Assembly (NCBI GenBank): GCA_013141175.1
Contig: JABFRN010000001.1
Span: forward strand, 744,001-808,000
Reading direction: 5' to 3'
Origin: Lysobacter sp.
Lineage (GTDB): Bacteria > Pseudomonadota > Gammaproteobacteria > Xanthomonadales > Xanthomonadaceae
Length of the DNA: 64,000 nucleotides
Made by a program: the position numbers and the translations under genes
In this document: piece by piece, positions 8,886 to 18,900 of the stretch
Numbering within the stretch: the stretch's first letter is position 1
How the letters are laid out: each line of letters starts with the position of its first letter
The notes under the pieces: model-generated
What the model was told of the DNA's origin: nothing
Database searches by the model: none
The model's input: only the letters and a program-made list of their open reading frames with translations

Positions 8886-10016
8886 ATGATTCCCTTCAAT
8901 CGACCATACATGACCGGACGGGAGCTTGTTCATATTCAAGAAGCGCATGCGAATGGCCATCTGTCCGGTGATGGCCCATTCACAAAACGCTGTCATGCCT
9001 GGATGGAAAAACAGACCGGCGCATCGCGCGCACTGCTCACCCACAGCTGCACTGCAGCACTGGAAATGGCTGCGCTGTTATTGGACCTGGAAGTCGGCGA
9101 CGAAATCATCATGCCGTCATTCACCTTCGTTTCAACAGCAAACGCATTCGCACTGCGCGGCGCCGTGCCGGTTTTCATCGACGTACGAGCCGACACGCTG
9201 AATATGGACGAGCGTTTGATCGAGGGCGCCATCACAGCGAAGACCAGAGCAATCTGCGTGGTTCACTATGCAGGCGTTGCCTGTGAAATGGATGCCATCC
9301 TTGAAATTGCCGCCCGCCACGGTTTGAAGGTCATAGAGGATGCAGCACAAGGCATCATGTCGAATTATCGTGGCCGGCCACTGGGCACGATCGGCGATTT
9401 GGGCGCCTTCAGCTTTCACGAAACCAAGAACATCATCTCTGGCGAGGGCGGGGCGCTCTTGTGCAGAGACGAAATTTCGGCGGAGCGCGCGGAGATAATC
9501 CGTGAAAAAGGCACGAATCGCAGTAGGTTTTTCCGTGGGCAAGTCGATAAATACACTTGGGTCGATATCGGTTCGTCTTATCTGCCCGGCGAAATCACGG
9601 CAGCGTTTCTGGCGGCGCAGATGGACGAGGCCGAGGACATCACGAACCGTCGGCTCGCGATATGGGATCGTTATCACGACGCCTTTTCGGCAGTCGAGGC
9701 CAAGGGCCTCGTACGACGCCCTGTGGTTCCATCGCACTGTGCCCACAACGCGCATATGTACTACTTGCTGCTACCTTCACTTCAGTCGCGCATGCAATTC
9801 ATACTGAAGATGAAGGAGCGCGGCATCCAGACCGTATTCCATTACATCCCGCTGCATACCGCCCCGGCTGGCGCCCGATATGGCAAGGTATCCGGTGAAC
9901 TTGCTGTGACGGATGACATCAGCGACCGCCTTGTCCGTATGCCCCTTTGGATTGGCGTCGAAGAACACCTGGACAATATCCAAGCTGCGGCAATCGACGT
10001 GCTGGATATGCTGTGA
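8886..10016 (+). CDS. wecE: dTDP-4-amino-4,6-dideoxygalactose transaminase (WecE/RffA-like)
   Basis: The start at 8886 lies four bases after the preceding stop and gives MIPFNRP, the typical N-terminus of WecE. This 376-aa PLP enzyme of the DegT/DnrJ/EryC1 family converts dTDP-4-keto-6-deoxyglucose to dTDP-4-amino-4,6-dideoxygalactose with glutamate as amino donor. Clear family stretches are LSGDGPFTK, MPSFTFVSTANAF, HYAGVACEMD, EDAAQG, and FSFHETKN with the PLP-binding lysine at residue 181. The REKGTNRSRFFRG segment and the TWVDIGSSYLP segment are also intact. The dTDP-sugar precursor genes (rmlA, rmlB) are not in this window. Its product is the likely substrate of the GNAT-MaoC fusion two genes upstream. 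Confidence 0.93.
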   Translation: MIPFNRPYMTGRELVHIQEAHANGHLSGDGPFTKRCHAWMEKQTGASRALLTHSCTAALEMAALLLDLEVGDEIIMPSFTFVSTANAFALRGAVPVFIDVRADTLNMDERLIEGAITAKTRAICVVHYAGVACEMDAILEIAARHGLKVIEDAAQGIMSNYRGRPLGTIGDLGAFSFHETKNIISGEGGALLCRDEISAERAEIIREKGTNRSRFFRGQVDKYTWVDIGSSYLPGEITAAFLAAQMDEAEDITNRRLAIWDRYHDAFSAVEAKGLVRRPVVPSHCAHNAHMYYLLLPSLQSRMQFILKMKERGIQTVFHYIPLHTAPAGARYGKVSGELAVTDDISDRLVRMPLWIGVEEHLDNIQAAAIDVLDML

Positions 10017-10072
10017 CGATGCCACCAAAACAAGCTGCCGGCTTTCTGGCGGCCCACCACTACTGAATATGC

Positions 10073-11623
10073 TTAATGAGCCGTCCCATCATCACGCTCA
10101 CGCGGATACAACCGATGACGCATCTGGAATGAAGGGTTGAATACGTTGAGCTGATGTCGCTCCAGAATGGATACGATGCGTTTTTTGCGCACGGGGTCAA
10201 TATCGCAGATCGTGATGATGTCGGCGCAGGCGGACTTCGATTGTGGATCGTCACTCAGCCGACCAATCTGCAGAGCAGTATTCCGGGTGTATTCCGAAAT
10301 GTACTTGTAGCGCTCCCACGAATTGAGCGCCATCAACGGCTGCACCATGCAAAGTCCAATCGCCAGCAATGCGGCTGAAGCGCCATAGACCCAGTTCAAT
10401 TTTTTCATGAAGGTGCTATCGCCGGCTTCGTTGGTTACGAACAACCAGGCACCCGACAAAAGTATCGGCAGCAATCCCAAGAGATAGCTCACGTAATACC
10501 TGGGTTGCATCAGGTATTCAAAGCCGTCGATCTGGATGCGCAACACCATCAACGCCATGATCACGCCATAAAAAGACACCACCATCCCGGCTGCGGCAAT
10601 GGCGTGTGGCTGTTTTTTGCCAGCCAATGCAGGAAACGTTCTGAGCCAAAACAAAATGTGCGCAACGATCAGCAAGCCAGCAAGGACTGGCGCCGCCATT
10701 TCAAGCATGGATCCGGGCAGCTGAACCTGCTCCGATGAAACAGTCATCAACCTGGCCGGATACCAGACGAGCTTCCATGTCTCGTTCAAGCTGCCCAGGA
10801 CGAATTCCAACCCACTGCGCTCGTTTCCACCCGCCATGATCTCGGGGGTCAGTATCGGCTGCAGCAGCAGATCGTAGGACGCACATCCCATTGCCGCATA
10901 CAGCGCCGGGAATGCACAACGCTTCCAATCGCGGGAAAGCAATGCCGCCAACGCGCATACAAAGATGAAACCGCTGAGAAAAACCAATGCCAGATTGTCG
11001 AGGACGACCGCTGAGATGAATGCGACAAGAGAAAGAATCCAGCCCGGCCTCTTCCCGACCAGAACCCCGGCACCCACATGAAAGAAAAGCAAGGCCAGCG
11101 GCACAAGCATGTACCCCAGCGTGACAAGCGACCAGCTGAATACCTGCGATACCCCAATAGAGAGAATGGTCGCCGGCAATGCAATGACACAGCACAAGTA
11201 ACCCAACGCAGGCCCGATTCGGGGTTTGTCGCCAAGCATTGCCACCCTCGGCGCATACGCAAAAGCCGCCAGAGTCGCGCATAGCGCGAAGGCAACCCCG
11301 ACCAGGGCCTCAACCGTGAAATCCAAGCCGAACAAACGCAGATTCCACAAAAAGAAAAGTTTCTGCACAGGCTGCGCATGATCGCTGACCGAGCGCTTCG
11401 CGAAGAAATCCGTGATATCGAGTTGATAGGCGTAATACCTTTCAACGAAGGTCTCGAGCACATACCAGCTGTCGTTGGCCACCAGCGGCGAAGCAACTGA
11501 ATATGCAAACAAGATGGCGTTCACCGCACTGACGAAAAAAACCGACCAGAAGACAGCTCGGATCACGTCTTTCGAATCATATCGCCTCATGCCCGGATCA
11601 CTTCCAATTGCCATTGTGGTCAT
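10073..11623 (-). CDS. Polytopic membrane protein, possible GT-C type sugar transferase
   Basis: The 516-aa protein has roughly ten to eleven predicted membrane helices. A long first external loop (about residues 45-95) carries acidic residues: NDSWYVLETF, then DITDFFAKRSVSDHAQP. A large soluble tail follows the last helix near residue 440. This resembles GT-C enzymes such as ArnT or GtrC-type transferases, which use lipid-linked sugars outside the membrane, but sequence similarity is not obvious to me. It is convergent with wecE, 56 bases apart, so it may be the transferase that receives the sugar flipped by the neighbouring SMR protein. I could not identify a named family. Confidence 0.65.
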   Translation of the reverse strand: MTTMAIGSDPGMRRYDSKDVIRAVFWSVFFVSAVNAILFAYSVASPLVANDSWYVLETFVERYYAYQLDITDFFAKRSVSDHAQPVQKLFFLWNLRLFGLDFTVEALVGVAFALCATLAAFAYAPRVAMLGDKPRIGPALGYLCCVIALPATILSIGVSQVFSWSLVTLGYMLVPLALLFFHVGAGVLVGKRPGWILSLVAFISAVVLDNLALVFLSGFIFVCALAALLSRDWKRCAFPALYAAMGCASYDLLLQPILTPEIMAGGNERSGLEFVLGSLNETWKLVWYPARLMTVSSEQVQLPGSMLEMAAPVLAGLLIVAHILFWLRTFPALAGKKQPHAIAAAGMVVSFYGVIMALMVLRIQIDGFEYLMQPRYYVSYLLGLLPILLSGAWLFVTNEAGDSTFMKKLNWVYGASAALLAIGLCMVQPLMALNSWERYKYISEYTRNTALQIGRLSDDPQSKSACADIITICDIDPVRKKRIVSILERHQLNVFNPSFQMRHRLYPRERDDGTAH

Positions 11624-11647
11624 AGTATCTTAGGCCCGCCCGCGTCG

Positions 11648-12094
11648 ATGACGCCTCCAACAAACAACATGCAAATGCAGCCCCTGCGCTTAATCGTATT
11701 GTCGACCATTCTCGTCTCGCTGATGGCGTGCACCCCGGACGGCCCTTCACCTGCAGACGCTGGCGCTCCCCATATCGCGTCCGATGGGAAGCCCATCATA
11801 TCCGACAACGGAATGCTTACGATCACTCCGGGGGTCATTGACCTTTGTACAGCCGCCGAAGGACTGGTCGCATCCAAGGTCGAGTGGGATGCCACCTCTG
11901 CCGGAACAAATGGCATAGAAATCTGGCTGGAATCACCAGGTGAAGGTAGAAAGCTGTGGTCTGCGGCAGGTCCTGTCGGGAACTCAGTCACAGGCAAGTG
12001 GCTCCGGGACGGCTCTGTCGTTAGCCTGGTCAACGGCGAAACCAAAGCTGAGCTCGCAACGCTCCGATTGACAGCGGCCCCCTGTACACGGTGA
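11648..12094 (+). CDS. Small putative lipoprotein of unknown function
   Basis: The 148-aa product has a lipoprotein signal: a hydrophobic core LIVLSTILVSL followed by the lipobox MAC near residue 28. The true start may be one of the internal ATGs (codons 8 or 10), which would shorten the n-region. The mature part is small and beta-rich, with the segment VEWDATSAGTNGIEIWLESP and two further cysteines. It resembles short periplasmic proteins with an immunoglobulin-like fold, but I cannot name a family. It is divergent from the membrane protein at 10073-11623. Confidence 0.7.
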   Translation: MTPPTNNMQMQPLRLIVLSTILVSLMACTPDGPSPADAGAPHIASDGKPIISDNGMLTITPGVIDLCTAAEGLVASKVEWDATSAGTNGIEIWLESPGEGRKLWSAAGPVGNSVTGKWLRDGSVVSLVNGETKAELATLRLTAAPCTR

Positions 12095-12234
12095 GGTCGC
12101 TGCTGATTTCGTGAAAGACCATCGCGCATTCAGGATCAATACGTTTCAAGTGCCAACACGGCTCAGCGACGATCGCGGCGCACCCTGTTGGCTCCGCATG
12201 ATAGCTTCGGCTTCAAATCCTATCAACAAGGTTC

Positions 12235-12258
12235 CCACCAGCAATAACCTGCTGGTGG
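12235..12258. terminator. Hairpin between convergent genes
   Basis: The stem CCACCAGCA/TGCTGGTGG with an ATAACC loop sits in the 228-base gap between the lipoprotein gene and the end of the heptose/O-antigen operon. No long U-tract is present, so termination is plausible but not proven. Confidence 0.45.
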
Positions 12259-12322
12259 AATAGTGGTGCAATCGAGTTCAAGACTACTTGATGAAACCGA
12301 GTGACTTGGACCAGAACAGTTT

Positions 12323-13072
12323 TCACTGGCTCAACCTGCACTGAATTTTTCGCGCGATCAAATACTGGGACCAGCCAGTCATCAGCCAGAATGCTGCTTG
12401 GCGTGGAAAACGATCAGTATTGTCCCGCTGTGTCGCCATGAGTTGCTCTTCGATCCAAGGCATGCGGATTACACCTTCCTGCTCGATCTCAAAACCGTTC
12501 TCGCGGAACGCGCTGCACATCGCAGCACGATCAGGCAACCCTGCACGATGCGTATCATCATCATCGAAACGCGAAATGATCAATTCGACACCAGCATCGA
12601 TCAATGCATGTCTGGAAGGCAAATCGATCGAATTCGGCGAGGGCCATTCGACGTAAGCACGTCCTCCATCAACCAGATGCAGTTTCAACCAATCCACGAT
12701 CGACTCTGGCTCGCGGATATGCTCGATGAAATGCGCTGAGACAGCAGCATCGAAGCGGACGCCATCGAACACTGGCATTTCCTTATTCCAATCGCTGAGT
12801 CGGTAGTCCTCGAACTGATCGAAATGACTGCCCTTTTCAATGGAATAAGCGTACATCTTGAGGTCTGCCCGCTTCGGACGCGGCCACGAACGGAACACCG
12901 ACAGGGATCCATCGCCTGCACCGATATCCACTACTTTCGCATCCTGCGCGAGCATTTTCAGGAACGACGTTCTTGGATGATGCTGAAAGTAGATTTCAAG
13001 CACCTCACCTTCACTGGCAGCCGCGCGGCGCTTGCGGTGGAACCAGTCGACGATGGAATTCAAATCAGTCAT
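12323..13072 (-). CDS. SAM-dependent methyltransferase, last gene of the polysaccharide operon
   Basis: The start at 13072 overlaps the upstream stop in an ATGA, which points to coupled translation; the product is 249 aa. The class I methyltransferase signature is visible: VVDIGAGDG (motif I, about residues 52-60), then an acidic end of beta 2, and FDAAVSAHFIEHI as motif IV/post-I. The C-terminus has no other domain. It may methylate a sugar of the exported polysaccharide or its terminus, as the last step encoded by this operon. The acceptor cannot be told from sequence. Confidence 0.82.
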   Translation of the reverse strand: MTDLNSIVDWFHRKRRAAASEGEVLEIYFQHHPRTSFLKMLAQDAKVVDIGAGDGSLSVFRSWPRPKRADLKMYAYSIEKGSHFDQFEDYRLSDWNKEMPVFDGVRFDAAVSAHFIEHIREPESIVDWLKLHLVDGGRAYVEWPSPNSIDLPSRHALIDAGVELIISRFDDDDTHRAGLPDRAAMCSAFRENGFEIEQEGVIRMPWIEEQLMATQRDNTDRFPRQAAFWLMTGWSQYLIARKIQCRLSQ

Positions 13073-13647
13073 GTTGTCCTGTCCAATTGTTGTCCAAGCC
13101 AAGAAAAGGCACTGGAGAGATCGTGCTCGGCGGCTTGGTGAGCATGGCCAATGCCAGCCGCAACAGCCGCTTCGATATCGCCCGGCTTGTCACCGATCAT
13201 GAGCGAGCGCGCGGGATCGATGTCGAAATCGCGGAGGGCCGCCAGCAGCATGCCCGGCGCAGGCTTGCGGCAGGCGCATATCGTCGCATGCGGGCCGGCT
13301 TCGGGATGATGCGGGCAATGATAAGTGGCCAGCAGCGGTACGCCGTGGTCGCGGAACTCGCCGTGCATCCATTCGGTATAGGAACGAAACTGCGTTTCAT
13401 CATAATAGCCTCGGGCGATACCGGCCTGATTGGTCACCACCACGCAGATCAGGCCTGCGGAAGCAGCGGCTCCGACGAGCTCGAAGATGCCCGGCACCCA
13501 TTCCGTCTGTTCCTTTGAATGGACGTAGCCATGATTGACATTGATCACGCCGTCACGATCGAGGAAGAGCGCCCGGCGAGGCACCAGCGGCAGCACGGCG
13601 ATGCTGGCCGGGTCGACGACGGGCGCGGCAATGGGCGGGAGCGTCAC
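13069..13647 (-). CDS. gmhB: D-glycero-D-manno-heptose 1,7-bisphosphate 7-phosphatase (HAD family)
   Basis: The 192-aa HAD phosphatase removes the 7-phosphate from heptose 1,7-bisphosphate. The family pattern is complete: LFLDRDGVIN with both catalytic aspartates, VVTNQAGIARG as motif II, the zinc-binding Cys/His cluster (CPHHPEAG then CACRKPAPGM), and MIGDKPGDIEAA as motif IV. It overlaps both neighbours (ATGA downstream, four bases upstream). Together with GmhA, HddA and HddC encoded in the same operon it completes a route to GDP-D-glycero-D-manno-heptose. Confidence 0.93.
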   Translation of the reverse strand: MTLPPIAAPVVDPASIAVLPLVPRRALFLDRDGVINVNHGYVHSKEQTEWVPGIFELVGAAASAGLICVVVTNQAGIARGYYDETQFRSYTEWMHGEFRDHGVPLLATYHCPHHPEAGPHATICACRKPAPGMLLAALRDFDIDPARSLMIGDKPGDIEAAVAAGIGHAHQAAEHDLSSAFSWLGQQLDRTT

Positions 13648-14345
13648 GCGAAGCCTGCGATGAAGGTCTGCGCCTTCAGGTAATCATCAGGAACCCCGAT
13701 GTCGATGAAACCATCGGTTTGAGTGAAACCGAACACGTCGTCTGCAGCAACACGTTCGGACAATACGGTCTGCTCGAACGAGAAGGATCCCGACTGCGGG
13801 AACCTCGCAATCGCGTCCGCGCGAAGGAAATAGCTGCCGGCGTTGATGTGCCCGGGCCCGTGTTCACCTTTCTCGAGGAATGCCGAGACGCGACCTTCGT
13901 CCAGCACCACCGCACCGTAACGCGCCACGTCAGGGACGTGGGCCAGCGCCATGCCGATCGCGCGTCCGGAGGCGCACGTGGCCGCTTCGAGCGCCTGCGG
14001 CCGATACGCCAAGAAGGTGTCTCCATTGAGTACGTGCATCGCATCGCCCGATCGCAGTTTCAGTGCTTGGGCGATTGCCCCGCCCGTTCCCAGCGGTTCG
14101 TCCTCGATGGAATACGCGATGCTCAGGCCTTGCCACTCATCGCCAAAGGCCTGCTGCACTTTCCCGGCGAGATAGCCGGCGGCAAGGATCACGCGGCAGA
14201 TCCCCTGATCGCCGAGACGGCCGAGCAACCAGGCGAGGAACGGACGACCAGCGACGGACGCAAGTGGTTTCGGCACATCGCTCACCAACGGCCGCAAGCG
14301 GGTGCCGAGCCCGCCGACCAGGACGATGGCCTCGTCGCAGCTCAC
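13644..14345 (-). CDS. hddC: D-glycero-alpha-D-manno-heptose 1-phosphate guanylyltransferase (HddC-like)
   Basis: The frame is open for about 130 codons upstream, but that part overlaps the preceding gene and looks like a shadow. The GTG at 14345 forms a GTGA overlap with the upstream stop and begins the protein right before the nucleotide-binding motif. The product is 233 aa. The nucleotidyltransferase signature VLVGGLGTRLRPL...PKPLASVAGRPF is intact, and LNGDTF provides the metal-binding aspartate. In this context, surrounded by gmhB, gmhA and hddA, it most likely transfers GMP to heptose 1-phosphate. The exact nucleotide (GDP rather than ADP) is inferred from the presence of HddA. Confidence 0.88.
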   Translation of the reverse strand: MSCDEAIVLVGGLGTRLRPLVSDVPKPLASVAGRPFLAWLLGRLGDQGICRVILAAGYLAGKVQQAFGDEWQGLSIAYSIEDEPLGTGGAIAQALKLRSGDAMHVLNGDTFLAYRPQALEAATCASGRAIGMALAHVPDVARYGAVVLDEGRVSAFLEKGEHGPGHINAGSYFLRADAIARFPQSGSFSFEQTVLSERVAADDVFGFTQTDGFIDIGVPDDYLKAQTFIAGFA

Positions 14346-14935
14346 GGCTTCGGGAACATCCGCGCTTCGATGAGCGCGCAGATCATATGCCCGAGGAATT
14401 CGTGCCCTTCCTGAATCCGCGGCGTTTCGCGGGACGGCACCTGCAGGCAGATGTCGCACAGCGGATCCATTTCCCCGCCGCCATCGCCGGTGAAGCCGAT
14501 CACGGCGATGCCCCGCGATTTCGCCGCAGCGATCGCGCGCAGGATGTTTTTCGATCGACCGGAGGTGGAAATCGCGAAGAACACATCGCCGGTACGGCCG
14601 AGGGCTTCCAGCTGTCTGGCGAAGACATAGTCGTAGCCGTAATCGTTGCCGATGGCGGTGAGGATGCTGGTGTCGGTCGTCAACGCGACTGCAGCCAACC
14701 CTGGCCTGTCGTAATAGAACCGGCTCACAAGTTCGCCCGCCCAATGCTGGGCATCGGCCGCGCTACCGCCATTGCCGGCGAAGTAAAGCACTCGGCCGGC
14801 TTCAAGCGCGGTGACCGAGAGGTCCACCGCAGCAGCGATCTTCGCCGACAACGAATCGTCGCGCGACATCGCCTCGAAATTGTCGAGCGTCTTCCTGAAT
14901 TCCGACGCGATGGCTACCTTGACCGGCATTTCCAT
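14342..14935 (-). CDS. gmhA: Sedoheptulose-7-phosphate isomerase (SIS domain)
   Basis: The start at 14935 has GGAG at the right distance and overlaps the hddA end by 22 bases; the product is 197 aa, the usual family size. It converts sedoheptulose 7-phosphate into D-glycero-D-manno-heptose 7-phosphate. The SIS fold is visible with FAGNGGSAADAQHWA, the substrate loop AISTSGRSKN, and the C-terminal QEGHEFLGHMICALIE segment with the metal-binding histidines. The longer frame upstream runs antisense-like through hddA and is not coding. Confidence 0.93.
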   Translation of the reverse strand: MEMPVKVAIASEFRKTLDNFEAMSRDDSLSAKIAAAVDLSVTALEAGRVLYFAGNGGSAADAQHWAGELVSRFYYDRPGLAAVALTTDTSILTAIGNDYGYDYVFARQLEALGRTGDVFFAISTSGRSKNILRAIAAAKSRGIAVIGFTGDGGGEMDPLCDICLQVPSRETPRIQEGHEFLGHMICALIEARMFPKP

Positions 14936-15948
14936 GCAACAGCTCCGCCTGAATGAAAGTGGAAATCGAGTAACGAGCCGCCCTGTTCGACCAAAGCCCG
15001 GGACAGTCGGATCCGATCTGCAGGATCGCACATGAACATCATGAAGCCACCGCCACCGGCACCTGACACTTTCGCCGCGACCGCGCCATTGCGCATCGCC
15101 ACTTCTTCGACCGCGTCTATGGCGGGGTTGGCAATACTGCGGGCCATCATTTTCTTCAGCTGCCAGCTGGACTGCATGACCTCGGCGAAACGGCCGAGAT
15201 CGCAGCGCAGAAGCGCTTCTTTCATCTGTACCGCCTCTTCCTTGAGCCGCAACATCGCGTCGACCGACTGTCGATTGCCCTCGACCACATTCCGCGACTG
15301 CTCTTCGATGATGCGGGCGGAAGAGCGGGAAACACCCGTGAAATAGAGAACCAGACTCGCTTCCAGCTCGGCGCAGAGCCAATCCTTGATCCTGAGTGGG
15401 TTCACGATCACCCGGTCGCTGTCGTAGAACTCCATGAAATTGAAACCGCCGAACGCCGCTGCATACTGATCCTGTTTACCACCAGCGAGATTGAGATCGA
15501 CACGCTCGATCGAATGAGCGAGATGCGCGATCTCGTATTCGCCCAGCGGCAAGCCGAAATATTCCACGAAGGCGGTGACAAGCGCGACGACCATCGTCGA
15601 CGATGATCCGAGGCCCGAACCCGGTGGCGCGTCAGAGTGCGATCGTATCCGGATCGGCGCGAGAAATATCTCCGGATACTCGCGGCCCATTCGCCAATAG
15701 ACACCGCTCATCAGTTGCAATGCACCGGGGCCGAGATCGACATCGCCCAGCGCTCGCGAATCCTGCGCATCGCCATCCAGCGAATGCAATTCGAGCCGGC
15801 CGGATGGCGAACGGTCGATCGTCGCGTAGGCGAATCGATCGATGGTCGCATTCATGACGAAACCGCCGTGCTGGTCGCTGAAGGGCGGTACATCGGTGCC
15901 GCCACCAGCGAAACCGAGACGCAACGGCGCCCGCGCTCGCACGATCAT
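14914..15948 (-). CDS. hddA: D-glycero-alpha-D-manno-heptose 7-phosphate kinase (GHMP family)
   Basis: The 344-aa protein is a GHMP kinase. The N-terminus has [13 protein letters not shown], typical of HddA and related fucokinase-like enzymes. The ATP-binding motif is [12 protein letters not shown], near residue 105-120, and the C-terminal motif is [13 protein letters not shown]. It phosphorylates heptose 7-phosphate at C1 in the alpha configuration, which leads to GDP-heptose rather than the ADP-heptose of the LPS inner core. The start overlaps the end of the large fusion gene by four bases. Confidence 0.92.
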   Translation of the reverse strand: MIVRARAPLRLGFAGGGTDVPPFSDQHGGFVMNATIDRFAYATIDRSPSGRLELHSLDGDAQDSRALGDVDLGPGALQLMSGVYWRMGREYPEIFLAPIRIRSHSDAPPGSGLGSSSTMVVALVTAFVEYFGLPLGEYEIAHLAHSIERVDLNLAGGKQDQYAAAFGGFNFMEFYDSDRVIVNPLRIKDWLCAELEASLVLYFTGVSRSSARIIEEQSRNVVEGNRQSVDAMLRLKEEAVQMKEALLRCDLGRFAEVMQSSWQLKKMMARSIANPAIDAVEEVAMRNGAVAAKVSGAGGGGFMMFMCDPADRIRLSRALVEQGGSLLDFHFHSGGAVAWKCRSR

Positions 15949-18900
15949 TGGCGTTCTCCCACGGATACTTCGGATCCGGTCATCGCACGGTCGATTTGTT
16001 CGCGGAGATTCGAGCGCGAGAAGCGCATGCGTGCATATGCGCCACCATTCGCGGATTTTTCCAACCAGACTGCGTCGTCTTCCAGTAGTCGAAGAATGTT
16101 CTCTGCCATTTCCATCGGCTCGTCATGGATGGATGCCACATCCGACAAACCCGGAAGTCCTTGCGCCCCGGTGGAGGTCGTCACCAGCGGCAAACCTTGC
16201 TGCAAAGACTCGACGACCTTGCTCTTGATGCCCGCACCATACCGCAACGGAATCACGGATACCCGACTCCTGAGATAGAATTTCTCGAGCATCTCGTCGT
16301 CGACATAGCCGGTCACGATCACACGCTCGCCCTGCAAGGCTTTGACTGCAGAGGACGGATTTGCGCCCACGAGGAAAACCATCACGCCCGGGTGGCGCTT
16401 CCACACCATCGGCATCAGTTCCTCGACCAGCAGCCGTGCAGCATCGGCATTCGGCGGGTGCGCAAAGCCCGCGACGAACAACACGCCTGCGCGGCCGGCG
16501 GGGGTCGCATCCTCACGGAACGCATCGAAGCCATAAGGAACGATCGCCTGGGCATTCGCGCCGGGCACCATCTGGTGCACATCGAAGGCTTCATCTTGCG
16601 AAGGATAGAGTACAAGATCGACCTGCAACCAGAGACGCTCTTCGAGATCGCGCATCGATCGCCAAGCGCCACCATCGGTACCAACGATCTGCGCTTCGCG
16701 CTGCATCCTGCGAAAATGCAGGTCGTGCCCGTAGTACACGATCCGTGCATGGGAATGACGGCGAACATCCTCGATATACTTGATCGCCACATCGGGGCGC
16801 GACAGCAGCACCGCATCGAATTCCGCACCATTCTCTCGGATATAACGATCGAAAGCGCCGTAGTAACGTGGCCCATGCATGACTTCGACGCCCAATGCCT
16901 GTAGCGCCGGGGTGTAATCGGGATCGTACCGGAGATTGTCCGGCCAGAATTTCACCAGCCAGCCGGCTTCGACCAGCGCCCGCAGGTACGCGAACATGGT
17001 CCGGGAGCCTGCGTCCCGATCCGGCTGCGGCACGTAATGATCGACGACGAGCGCAACTTTGCGATCCCATGCGCGATCCCGTGCACGAAACACCCGCTCG
17101 CCATTCCGATAATGCCGGGACAAGGCGGCTTGCCAGCGCTCGAAGAACTTGCGCTGATTCTGCACCTGATAGGCCTTGCCGCCTTGCGCGAGATCGGTAC
17201 CGTGGGACGCGCCCTCAAGATGGGTGACGACCGAAAACGGCGTGTAGTAGACCTGCTTGCCGATGCTGCGGATCTTGAACGCGAGGTCGGAATCCTCGCA
17301 GTAGGCGGGAGCGTAATGCTCGTCGAAACCGGAAAAGGATTTGAAATCTTCCGCCGCCACGAGGATGCTGGCGCCCGAACAATAGTCGACTCGGCGGACA
17401 TAATTGAATTCACCCTCGTCCGGGTTCTGCAGGCGCCCATAGTTCCATGCGGAACCATCCTGCCAGAGAATGCCGCCCGCCTCTTGCAATCGGCCATCGG
17501 GATATACCAGCTTCGAGCCCACGAGACCCGCATCCGGATGCAGCTTGAACATCTGCAGCAACGCATCCAGCCAACCGGGCGCCACCAGCGTGTCGTTGTT
17601 GAGGAACAACAGATAGCGTCCCCGCGACAACTGCGCTGCGCGATTGCAGGAACGCACGAAGCCCAGATTCCGGGGATTCTCGGAATAGCGCAGACCGGTT
17701 ACCGAAGCGAAGCGGCGCATCTGGCCGTCTCCAGACTCGTCCTCGACCAGCACCACCTCATAACTCGCTTCGGGTGCGGATTGGGCAATCGACCGCAGAC
17801 AGTTCGCTGTCATCACCGCTTTGCCGTACGCCGGCACGATCACCGATACCTCCGGCACTTCGAATTCCGGGAATGCGAGTCCGTCCAGGATCGACTCGAG
17901 ATCTTTTTCAATACGATCTTTCCCAATACGGACATCGGCGCCGGCGGCGTCCGGAATCATTCTATTGCCGGACGCGTCACGCTCGGACGAAACTTCATCG
18001 GAAGATATCTCTGCGCGTCGCAGCGATTGCATGAAAGGTGACGCCAGCACCATCCTCCATTCACCGCGCATGATCCTGCCTAGCCCTCTCAACGGACGGG
18101 TCAGACGCCAGGACCGTGAAGTCGCGATCCTGGCGATCTCGTCGTTCAGCCGTCGCACGTCCGCCATTTCGCAATTCAACCGCAGCGTCAGCAATTCGAC
18201 CTCGCTCTCGTGCAGAACCGCTTTCGCATCAGCCTCGGCAACGAACGTCGCATGCTGCCGATTCGCTTCCGAGTACGCCGCCTCGAGTTTGGCATGCGTC
18301 GCTTCGAGCGCCGCATGCCTTGCATCGAGGCCACGATAGGCAGCTTCGCTCTCGCTGACAGCACGGCCCAGAGTCTCGATCCGGGCTTCTAGATTGGCGC
18401 GATCGACTTCGAAAGAGCGATTTTTTCCAAGCAATAACTGCACGCGATCCGAGATGCCCGCATGCACGGTCATCGATGATCGAAGCGTATCGTCCAGCGA
18501 CATTTCCTGCGGCGCTGTGGCCGTAGTGTCGAGATCCAATGCCGCTGCCAAGCTAGTGATTCCAGAGTGCAGCGCCGTGGACGATCGCGTCGCCGCTTCA
18601 AGCCCATTGAAGTGCTCGGACCAGATCGCCCGCTGCTTCTGCGCTTCCTCGTCCAAAGACTGCGCCCAACGCACAGCCTCCATGTGCAACGACTGCTCGC
18701 GCCGTAGCAGTCCGCCGACGCGCTCGACCTCGCTATCCAGACCTTGCGCCCACCGCGCGATTTCCCGATGGCGCTGGTACAGATCGTCATCCTCGGAACA
18801 GAAAAGCGACGGCGACATCAGCGGCAAATGGCGGTCATCCATCGCCGCGACTGCCATGAAATACATCGGCTCGGCGAATTCCGGCGTGCGCGCCGAGATA

